From contig JBFLXE010000051.1 of NCBI GenBank assembly GCA_040757455.1, positions 1 through 16,383 of the forward strand: 16,383 bases of DNA, read 5' to 3'. Numbering within the stretch: the stretch's first letter is position 1; every line of letters begins with the position of its first letter. Positions 9,401 through 16,264 of the stretch are shown here, piece by piece. Under the pieces are notes generated by a model. It was not told the DNA's origin, ran no database searches, and worked only from the letters and a program-made list of their open reading frames with translations. The stretch comes from Kmv42 sp040757455 (GTDB lineage Bacteria > Nitrospirota > Thermodesulfovibrionia > Thermodesulfovibrionales > SM23-35). A program made the position numbers and the translations under genes.

Positions 9401-10136
9401 ATACGTTTGTATTCATGGACACTTCTATCAGCCTCCGCGGGAAAATCCCTGGATCGAGGCAGTAGAGATACAGGATTCTGCATATCCTTATCACGACTGG
9501 AATGAGAGGATTACGACAGAATGTTATGCTCCCAATTCTGCTTCAAGAATCCTCGACGCAGAAAATTACATAATGTCTATCGTAAACAACTATGACAAAA
9601 TAAGTTTTAATTTCGGTCCCACCTTACTATCCTGGATGGAGGCAAATGCACCGGAACCTTATCAGGCTATCCTGGAGGCTGACAGACAGAGTGTCAGGCA
9701 GAGGGCAGGGCATGGCAATGCGATGGCGCAGTGTTACAACCATATTATCATGCCATTGGCCAGCACCAGAGATAAACGTACTCAGATAATATGGGGGATA
9801 AGAGATTTTGAATACAGGTTCAAGAGATATCCTGAGGGCATGTGGCTGCCGGAAACAGCCGTGGACATTGAGACACTTGATATTCTTGCTGAGTTCAACA
9901 TAAAGTTTACTGTCCTTTCTCCTCATCAAGCATCGAAGGTCAGGAGGATTGGCGTAGGCAAGTGGAAAGATGTGAGCGGCGGACAGATTGACCCGACGAG
10001 AGCTTATCTTTACAGGCTACCGTCAAATCGCAAAATCAACATATTTTTTTATGACGGACAAATATCCCGTTCCATAGCCTTTGAAGAAAAGTTGCTTAAC
10101 AGGGGAGAGGATTTTTTAGCCCGTCTCTCGCCCTGA
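9393..10136 (+). pseudogene. GH57/DUF3536 glycoside hydrolase, N-terminal fragment of a broken gene
   Basis: A 247-residue open frame covering the start of a GH57-family alpha-glucan-acting enzyme; the exact substrate of this GH57/DUF3536 subfamily is not known to me. Visible motifs: HGHFYQPP (8-15), NFGPTLLSW (73-81), GHGNAMAQ (107-114) and MWLPETAVD (150-158), where E154 is the expected nucleophile. Full-length relatives, as I recall them, run to about 800 residues and carry the catalytic acid in a later motif (TDGETYGHH type). Here the frame stops at TGA 10134-10136 straight after LARLSP, so that motif is absent and the fragment should be inactive as a hydrolase. The start is sound: ATG 9393 overlaps treZ by 8 bases, with AAGG at 9377-9380. 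The C-terminal part follows in another frame. Confidence 0.85.
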
Positions 10137-10864
10137 ATGGAGGAGTGAAGACATATCTGGGGAATGAAATCCATCATACAATGAAGAATGAAATAATCTC
10201 AACCTTCGAAAGAGGAGACCTCGCCGATATCGTGCGGCTTATGGATAATCACTTCGGCATGCACAACTATTCGCTTGTAGATCTTTTCAAAGACCAGCAA
10301 CGGAGCATCCTGAATATTCTCATAGGAAAAAGCCTCAGGGAATTTGAAGAGGCATATCGCCACCTGTATGAACATAACCGCGTATTAATGGGTTTCTTGA
10401 AGGAGACAGGGATACCTGTAAAGAAGGCATTTTCCGCTGCCGCGGAATTCGTTTTAAACTGGAGCATCGAAAAGGCAGTCCTGCAAGAACCAACAGACGT
10501 CAACAGGATTCAGCAGCTGGCTGAAGAAATGAAAGCGTGGAACGTCCCGCTCGATTCCGTAGATTTGGAATTTACCGCGAGACAAAAACTGGAAGGATTC
10601 ATGGGGAGGCTTCTCAATGAGCCATTTAATTACGATCTGCTGATAGAGATACAGAAAATGATTGAATTGTTTAAATCGATACCACTCGAAATCAACTACT
10701 GGCGCATTCAAAACCTCTATTATACAATAGCCCGGTCTTATTTCAGAGATTTTCATAAAATAGCCGGCGAAGGCAAAGAAAAGGCTTCTCAGTGGGTTGA
10801 CACTTTCAGATCTTTGGGCGGAATGCTGTCATTCAATATTTCATCTGTCCTCACCGAGAACTGA
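10133..10864 (+). pseudogene. GH57/DUF3536 glycoside hydrolase, C-terminal fragment of the same broken gene
   Basis: About 240 residues matching the C-terminal DUF3536 region of the GH57 proteins whose N-terminus lies just upstream. Its first residues, read from CTG 10133, are LNGGVKTYLG, which fits the conserved lead-in to this domain. Recognisable helical blocks follow: VRLMDNHFG, YSLVDLFKDQQR, YRHLYEH, AAAEFVLN and WRIQNLYY near the end. The longest stand-alone frame begins at GTG 10145, but GGAGG (10139-10143) is only one base away from it, too close to work normally, and the next ATG (10181) has no ribosome binding site. This supports a remnant rather than an independent gene. It ends 29 bases before the preferred treY start. 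Roughly 300 residues of the parent protein are missing between the two pieces. Confidence 0.8.
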
Positions 10865-10893
10865 AAAAAATGAACGGGGAAAGAGACATAATA

Positions 10894-13878
10894 ATGCCGA
10901 GAATCCCTGCGTCGACGTACAGGGTCCAGTTTGGCGGGCATTTCAGATTTATTGATGCTGTTCGGATTATCGGGTATCTGGATGATCTTGGTATAAGTGA
11001 TATATACGCCTCACCATACCTCAAGGCCAAGAAAGGAAGCCTCCATGGGTATGACATTATAGACCATAACAAACTGAATCCCGAGGTTGGCACAGAAGGG
11101 GAGTACGATGAATTAGCGGATGAACTCTTGAAATATAGAATGGGTCAAATTCTAGATTTCGTTCCCAACCATATGTGTATCATGAGTAATGAAAATGAAT
11201 GGTGGATCGATATTCTTGAAAATGGGCCGAGTTCGATTTATGCAAACTGGTTTGATATCGATTGGCGACCTGTCAAAAAAGAACTCGAGAACAAAGTGCT
11301 CATACCAGTATTAGCATATCAATACGGCAATGTTCTGGAACAACAGGAACTGCGATTAACTTTTGAGGAGGGCACCTTCTCTTTATGCTATTACGAACAC
11401 AAGTTTCCGATCCAGCCAAAGACATATATAGACATTCTCAAATTTAGATTAGAAGAACTGGAAAAGCTTCTGTCACCGGAAAACCCATACTACGTAGAGC
11501 TCTTGAGCATCATCACAGCATTGAACTATCTGCCTCACTATACAGAAACAAAATATGAGAAGATTGTTGAGCGGGACCGTGAGAAGGAGATTATTAAAAA
11601 AAGGTTGTGGGATCTTTGTAACGAAAGTGAGAAGATCAAGGCATTCATTGATGAGAACGTACAAGCCTTTAACGGGGTCAAAGGCGAACCGAGGAGCTTT
11701 GATAACCTCGATGCTCTCCTCAGTCAACAGGTTTACAGACTTTCTCATTGGCGCGTTGCAACGGAGGAGATAAACTATAGGCGATTTTTTGATATTAATG
11801 ACCTCGCCGCCATCCGGATGGAAGATATCATTGTTTTCAGGCAGACCCATCAGTTGCTATTCAAACTCATCCGGGGGAAAAAGATTACAGGCTTGAGGGT
11901 CGACCATCCTGATGGATTATATAACCCCTCGGAGTATTTTCACCGCTTACAACGCTGGTGCTTTGTACAGACGCGGCTTGGCTACACAGAGCCAGCAGGA
12001 GAAGAAGCGGCGTCATCACTTGAACCGTCTGAAAATGAACAGGAATTGTTAAAGCAGTATGATCGGTTGTTGTCGTCTGATCCATCCTTTAAACCCTTTT
12101 ACATCGTTGGAGAAAAAATTCTTACCAAAGGTGAAAAAATGCCCGAAGAGTGGCCAATTTTCAGTACAACAGGATATGTATTCTTGAACTCCGTGAGCGG
12201 AATTTTTGTAGACACCAGAAACGCAAAAGCCTTTGATGATATATATAACAAGTTTATCAGGACAAAGACTAATTTTCAGGAGATCGTATATGAAAAAAAG
12301 AAGTTAGCAATGCAGGTTACCATGTCGAGCGAAATCAATACCCTCGGCCATTACTTAAATCGTATTTCGGAAAAGAACAGGCATACGAGAGATTTCACCT
12401 TGAACAGCCTTATCAGAGTTATTGTGGAGGTTATTGCCTTTTTTCCTGTATACAGGACTTATATAAACAATATCGACATAAAAGACAGAGACCGTCAGTA
12501 TATAGAGACAGCTGTATCAAAGGCGAAACGGGCGAACCCGGCTATCAGTGAATCCATCTTTAATTTCCTTAGAGATGTTCTTCTGCTGAAGTTCCCTGAA
12601 GAATTTGGTGAAGAAGATAAAAGAGAATGGCTTGATTTCGTCATGAGATTTCAGCAGCTTACATCTCCTGTTATGGCAAAGGGAATTGAGGACACCTCAT
12701 TTTATGTTTATAATCGCTTTGTTTCCCTCAACGAGGTGGGTGGAAACCCTGACAGGTTCGGCACACCCCTTGAAACCTTTCACGGACAGAACATTGAGAG
12801 AATAAAGTTCTGGCCGCATGCGCTCATTGCCACTTCCACCCATGACACAAAAAGGAGCGAAGATGTAAGAGCACGATTAAATGTCCTTTCAGAGATTCCT
12901 GCACAATGGCAACAACAGACCAGAAAATGGAGCCGTCTGAATAAGAAAAGCAGAATTACTGTAGACGGCCGGATTGTGCCTGACCGAAACGAAGAGTATC
13001 TTCTCTACCAAACACTTCTCGGTGCCTGGCCGGTCAATGAGATGGAAAATTCCGGATATGAGGACTTTAAGAAACGTATTAAAGATTACATGCTGAAGGC
13101 AGTAAGGGAAGCAAAGGTCAATACAAGCTGGATAAACCCGGATGCTCTTTACGAGGATGCAATAATGACATTTATTGAGACAATCATGAAAAATACACCG
13201 GACAATCAGTTTCTTCAGGATTTTCTCCCTTTTCAGAAAATGATCTCGCACTACGGAATGTATAATTCCCTTTCAATGACCTTGTTAAAAACAGCTTCTC
13301 CCGGCGTTCCCGATTTTTATCAGGGAACGGAGATATGGGATTTTAGTCTCGTTGATCCAGATAACCGCAGGCCGGTGAATTACGATGTGAGAATCAAAAT
13401 GCTTGAGGCATTAAAGAAGCGTGAATCGGAGACAAACCTGTCTGATCTGGCTAGGGAGCTTACAGAACACAAAGAAAACGGAATGATCAAACTCTATTTA
13501 ATCTATAAAGCGCTCAATTATAGAAAGCAAAACAGAGAGCTTTTTGACAGGGGCGAGTATCTTCCCCTTGAGATCATGGAAAGAAGGGCGGATCAGGTGT
13601 GTGCTTTCGCACGGCGCGCGGCAGACAGAATGGCAATAGTCGCAGCACCGAGATTCTTTACAAAGATTATTCCGCAGCCAACGGATCTTCCTTTGGGACA
13701 GGAGATCTGGCGTGATTCCTTCATCGCGGTCCCTCTTGCAGAGGCCGGAGCAACATACTTCAATATTTTTACAGGAGAGAGATTCGAGACCAAAAGATAT
13801 AAAAATGCGACGGTGCTTGATCTTTCCAGAGTCTTTGCGAATTTCCCTGTCGCTTTGGTGGAGGGATTTTCCGGTTAG
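10894..13878 (+). CDS. treY: TreY: malto-oligosyltrehalose synthase
   Basis: Converts the reducing-end alpha-1,4 linkage of a malto-oligosaccharide or glucan into alpha,alpha-1,1, making the substrate of TreZ. GH13 subfamily 26. The N-terminus PASTYRVQF and the SLHGYDIIDHN and VGTEGEYDEL motifs are hallmarks of TreY. Catalytic residues: D337 in GLRVDHPDG, E407 in IVGEKIL, D651 in STHDTKRSEDVRARL. The C-terminal motif VPDFYQGTE is also typical. I chose ATG 10894 because MPRIPASTYR is the usual family start and GGGGAAAGAG (10876-10885) precedes it. ATG 10870 in the same frame would add 8 residues but has only an A-run before it. About 994 residues is at the long end for the family. It ends two bases before the glycosyltransferase gene. 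Confidence 0.95.
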   Translation: MPRIPASTYRVQFGGHFRFIDAVRIIGYLDDLGISDIYASPYLKAKKGSLHGYDIIDHNKLNPEVGTEGEYDELADELLKYRMGQILDFVPNHMCIMSNENEWWIDILENGPSSIYANWFDIDWRPVKKELENKVLIPVLAYQYGNVLEQQELRLTFEEGTFSLCYYEHKFPIQPKTYIDILKFRLEELEKLLSPENPYYVELLSIITALNYLPHYTETKYEKIVERDREKEIIKKRLWDLCNESEKIKAFIDENVQAFNGVKGEPRSFDNLDALLSQQVYRLSHWRVATEEINYRRFFDINDLAAIRMEDIIVFRQTHQLLFKLIRGKKITGLRVDHPDGLYNPSEYFHRLQRWCFVQTRLGYTEPAGEEAASSLEPSENEQELLKQYDRLLSSDPSFKPFYIVGEKILTKGEKMPEEWPIFSTTGYVFLNSVSGIFVDTRNAKAFDDIYNKFIRTKTNFQEIVYEKKKLAMQVTMSSEINTLGHYLNRISEKNRHTRDFTLNSLIRVIVEVIAFFPVYRTYINNIDIKDRDRQYIETAVSKAKRANPAISESIFNFLRDVLLLKFPEEFGEEDKREWLDFVMRFQQLTSPVMAKGIEDTSFYVYNRFVSLNEVGGNPDRFGTPLETFHGQNIERIKFWPHALIATSTHDTKRSEDVRARLNVLSEIPAQWQQQTRKWSRLNKKSRITVDGRIVPDRNEEYLLYQTLLGAWPVNEMENSGYEDFKKRIKDYMLKAVREAKVNTSWINPDALYEDAIMTFIETIMKNTPDNQFLQDFLPFQKMISHYGMYNSLSMTLLKTASPGVPDFYQGTEIWDFSLVDPDNRRPVNYDVRIKMLEALKKRESETNLSDLARELTEHKENGMIKLYLIYKALNYRKQNRELFDRGEYLPLEIMERRADQVCAFARRAADRMAIVAAPRFFTKIIPQPTDLPLGQEIWRDSFIAVPLAEAGATYFNIFTGERFETKRYKNATVLDLSRVFANFPVALVEGFSG

Positions 13879-13880
13879 TT

Positions 13881-15140
13881 ATGAATAGTGTCATTCTCAG
13901 GAAAGAGATTCAGGAGAAAGTCGGACAAATCGGAAAGGCAGACATTCTCATAGGAATTCCGAGTTTCAATAATGCCCGGACTATAGGCCACGTAGTTAAG
14001 GCAGTGCAGACAGGCATTGTCAAGTACTTCCCAGATCAGAAATCTGTTCTCGTGAATTCGGACGGAGGGTCGACAGATGGAACACGTGAGATTGTACAGA
14101 ATACCACCGTTGAAGATTTCCAGTCCGTCCTTTTGCACCACAGAGTCGGTCCGGTTTTTAAAATAGCAACTCCCTATCACGGTATCCCGGGTAAAGGAAG
14201 TGCCTTCAGAACCATTTTTGAGATTGCCGAAACACTGGCTGTGAAGGCCTGCGCTGTAGTCGATTCCGACCTGAGAAGCATCACCCCTGAATGGATCGAA
14301 CTACTCATCAAACCAATTCTAGAAGGAGATTTTGATTACGTCGCTCCGCTCTATTACAGGCACAAATTTGACGGAACAATAACAAATAGCATCATTTATC
14401 CTTTAACCAGAGCTCTCTACGGGAAGCGGATAAGACAACCCATAGGCGGGGAATTCGGTTTTTCTGGTAGTCTCGCGAGTTTTTATCTCTCAAAGGATGT
14501 GTGGGGAACAGATGTGGCCCGTTATGGCATAGACATCTGGATGACGACGACTGCGGTTGCCAATAATTTTAGGGTCTGCCAGTCTTTTCTCGGTGCAAAA
14601 ATTCACGATCCAAAAGATCCCGGCGCTGATTTAAGCTCAATGCTCTTCCAGGTGGTCGGATCAACCTTTGATCTTATGGAAACATATGGAGAAGTTTGGA
14701 GCAAAATAAGAGTATCCGAATCTGTGCCAACTTTTGGCTTCCGCTACGATGTGGGACTTGAGCCGGTCTCCGTTAATCTAATGAGAATGGTCGAGAAATT
14801 CAGACTCGGGGTGAAAGAATTAACGGGATTTTGGAAGACTTTTATGCCATCTCATATCCTGAATTTTCTTCAGAAGGTAGCGAAACTCTCGAAGGAAGAT
14901 TTCCATATACCCGATGAATTGTGGGTTGAAATTATCTATAGCTTCGCGATTGCATCGCATAAGAAGATAATAAACAGGGAGCATCTACTGAAGTCACTGA
15001 CTCCAATTTATATAGGAAAAATTGCCTCATTTGTGATTGAGGCATGGGAGAGCAGCGCCTCGGAGGTCGAGGAGAAAATCGAGAGATTGTGCGTCTGTTT
15101 TGAAGAGAAGAAAGATTATTTGATAGAGAACTGGCAGTAA
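13881..15140 (+). CDS. Retaining GT-A glycosyltransferase, glucosyl/mannosyl-(3-phospho)glycerate synthase-like
   Basis: A 419-residue cytoplasmic nucleotide-sugar glycosyltransferase. The GT-A fold is shown by GIPSFNNARTIG (25-36), NSDGGSTDGT (D61), and the metal-binding DSD at 128-130. PIGGEFG (187-193), YGIDIW (D218) and H242 in KIHDPKD follow in the order and spacing seen in GpgS (GT81) and mannosylglycerate synthase (GT78). Those enzymes put glucose or mannose on 3-phosphoglycerate or glycerate to make charged compatible solutes or a polysaccharide primer. Donor and acceptor here cannot be read from sequence. No partner phosphatase gene is in the window. The start ATG 13881 has a distant GGAGGG (13860-13865), so it is probably coupled to treY, which ends two bases earlier. 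Confidence 0.8.
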   Translation: MNSVILRKEIQEKVGQIGKADILIGIPSFNNARTIGHVVKAVQTGIVKYFPDQKSVLVNSDGGSTDGTREIVQNTTVEDFQSVLLHHRVGPVFKIATPYHGIPGKGSAFRTIFEIAETLAVKACAVVDSDLRSITPEWIELLIKPILEGDFDYVAPLYYRHKFDGTITNSIIYPLTRALYGKRIRQPIGGEFGFSGSLASFYLSKDVWGTDVARYGIDIWMTTTAVANNFRVCQSFLGAKIHDPKDPGADLSSMLFQVVGSTFDLMETYGEVWSKIRVSESVPTFGFRYDVGLEPVSVNLMRMVEKFRLGVKELTGFWKTFMPSHILNFLQKVAKLSKEDFHIPDELWVEIIYSFAIASHKKIINREHLLKSLTPIYIGKIASFVIEAWESSASEVEEKIERLCVCFEEKKDYLIENWQ

Positions 15141-15155
15141 GAAAGGAGGGATGTG

Positions 15156-15857
15156 ATGAATAGTCTTTTAGAGAGGATTGTAATCGAGCCATTCAGCAGG
15201 CTTTCGGAGAGAATTCTTCAGTTTCTGCCAGATATATTGACATCAATTCTCGTATTTGTCGCAGGTATCGTTCTTGGCTTCATTCTAAAAAAGCTCTTCC
15301 TCAGGCTCTTGATGACACTGAAAGTCGATAAATTTTTCGAACGGCACGGAGTTGTCGAGATGCTGAAGAAAGGTGGCATAAAGGAACCGATATCGCTCAT
15401 TTTCGCGAGGGTCGCAGGATGGCTCACAATAATCATTTTTTCCATAGTGGCCCTACGTTCTCTTAATATACCGGCCGTCGAAATGATCCTTGAAAGATTC
15501 TTCCTCTATCTGCCTAACGTCTTCGTCGGAGCCATCATTCTTTTTATCGGCTATCTCCTCAGCAATTTTTTCGGGCGCGCTGCCTTAATCGCCTCCGTGA
15601 ACGCAGGACTTCGCGTTTCCGGTTTGGTTGGAAGACTTGTCAAAGTGACCATATTCTTGCTGTCCGTCACGATGGCTCTTGAACAACTGGGCATCGGGAG
15701 GGGTACTATAATCATTACCTTCGCAATAGTATTTGGTGGCGTTGTGCTTGCGCTTGCTATAGCATTCGGACTCGGTGGAAGAGATATCGCAAAGGAATAT
15801 CTCGAAAAAAAGATAAAAGGCGAAGAGAAGAAAGAAGATGAAATCAGCCACCTCTGA
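15156..15857 (+). CDS. Small mechanosensitive-channel-like TM-helix membrane protein
   Basis: A 233-residue inner-membrane protein with about five hydrophobic segments: 24-48, 80-101, 115-138, 160-178 and 183-207. The last one, VVLALAIAFGLGGRDIA, is small-residue rich like the pore helix of MscS and typical of the conserved TM-helix repeat found in CmpX-type proteins. The large cytoplasmic beta domain of MscS is absent: after the last helix there are only about 25 charged residues (KEYLEKKIKGEEKK). It may be a channel or a membrane-stress sensor; neither can be shown here. AAGGAGG at 15143-15149 is the best ribosome binding site of the cluster and favours ATG 15156 (6-base spacing) over GTG 15153. 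It follows the glycosyltransferase by 15 bases and ends the cluster. Confidence 0.8.
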   Translation: MNSLLERIVIEPFSRLSERILQFLPDILTSILVFVAGIVLGFILKKLFLRLLMTLKVDKFFERHGVVEMLKKGGIKEPISLIFARVAGWLTIIIFSIVALRSLNIPAVEMILERFFLYLPNVFVGAIILFIGYLLSNFFGRAALIASVNAGLRVSGLVGRLVKVTIFLLSVTMALEQLGIGRGTIIITFAIVFGGVVLALAIAFGLGGRDIAKEYLEKKIKGEEKKEDEISHL

Positions 15858-15914
15858 ATTATTGAAAGAGAGACGTATATTATAAGGAGTTCATAGGTAA
15901 GGCATCATTATTGA

Positions 15915-15987
15915 AAAATCTCCCCTCCCCCCCTTTGCCAAAGAGGGGAATTCCTCCCTTTGGAAAAGGGAGGTTAGGAAGGATTTT
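15915..15987. repeat. Palindromic intergenic repeat, C-rich/G-rich type
   Basis: Outer arms AAAATC (15915-15920) and GATTTT (15982-15987) enclose two hairpins. One is C-run/CTTTG against CAAAG/G-run around 15929-15948. The other is CCTCCCTTT (15953-15961) with AAAGGGAGG (15965-15973), a 9-base-pair stem with a 3-base loop. From memory, this layout (AAATC, CCCCTTTGCCAAAGGGG, then a second CCCTTTGG hairpin, then GATTTT) is a common dispersed non-coding repeat in several environmental bacterial phyla. It is unrelated in sequence to the repeat at 155-236. Confidence 0.75.
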
Positions 15988-16003
15988 ACGAATAATGTAG
16001 TTC

Positions 16004-16177
16004 CCAAATCCAGCGATAACCATAACAAAGACTTAATATACTCCAAATCCAGCGATAATTTGTTGTAATGGAGCGATAATGTCATGGTGAGCCAGTCGAA
16101 CCATGACATCAGTGTCACTCTTCGACACGCTCAGGGTGACACAATAGCAACGATTTGCACATTTATCGCTGGATTTG
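16004..16177. repeat. Composite repeat: CCAAATCCAGCGATAA direct copies and an inverted copy flanking a palindrome
   Basis: The word CCAAATCCAGCGATAA occurs exactly at 16004-16019 and 16043-16058. A degenerate direct copy lies at 16067-16080 (12 of 14 positions match AATCCAGCGATAAT). The reverse complement of its last 15 bases, TTATCGCTGGATTTG, is at 16163-16177; similarity between the second and the inverted copy extends outward (TACTC against GAGTA). The direct copies lie on one side and the inverted copy on the other side of the palindrome at 16081-16142. This could be a small non-autonomous element, a repeat that received another repeat, or a set of protein-binding sites. Confidence 0.7.
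16081..16142. repeat. Palindromic intergenic repeat, GTCA-TGAGC-GTCGAA type
   Basis: Two adjacent hairpins: GTCATGGT (16081-16088) with ACCATGAC (16100-16107), and GTGTCACTC (16112-16120) with GGGTGACAC (16134-16142, one G-T pair). The second half is also an imperfect reverse complement of the first, so the whole 62 bases can fold as one long palindrome. The TGAGC..GTCGAA core is, from memory, another widely dispersed intergenic repeat of bacteria. It sits inside the composite repeat at 16004-16177. Confidence 0.75.
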
Positions 16178-16236
16178 AGTAGTTATTATTTTGAGACCGT
16201 TATTGACTCCGGTAAAATTGCCACATCCGATTCAAA

Positions 16237-16264
16237 TTGACAAAATTTCGCTTTCTGGTAGACT
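16237..16264 (+). promoter_or_regulatory. Possible sigma-70 promoter reading out of the window
   Basis: A consensus -35, TTGACA, lies at 16237-16242. Sixteen bases later TAGACT (16259-16264) matches TATAAT at four of six positions. It would drive a gene starting beyond the right edge; no start codon with a ribosome binding site is visible after it. A chance match in AT-rich DNA is quite possible. Confidence 0.3.

Noticed and set aside
10870..10872. ATG 10870 as the treY start
   Set aside because: Only an A-run precedes it, whereas ATG 10894 has a purine-rich GGGGAAAGAG ahead and begins at the family's usual N-terminus; the difference is 8 residues and is not settled by sequence alone.
15880..15900. 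AAGGAG-like sequence after the last gene, as the start site of a small gene
   Set aside because: No start codon in a usable frame follows at a suitable distance; the downstream sequence is the palindromic repeat.
15953..15973. Hairpin after the last gene as a rho-independent terminator
   Set aside because: The stem is strong but is followed by TTAGGAAGG, not a T-run, and it is part of a dispersed palindromic repeat that can occur in any context.
15891..16118. Minus-strand open frame of 75 residues
   Set aside because: It runs across two intergenic repeats; its C-terminal residues (AKGGRGDF) are the translation of the palindromic repeat. No ribosome binding site or family resemblance.
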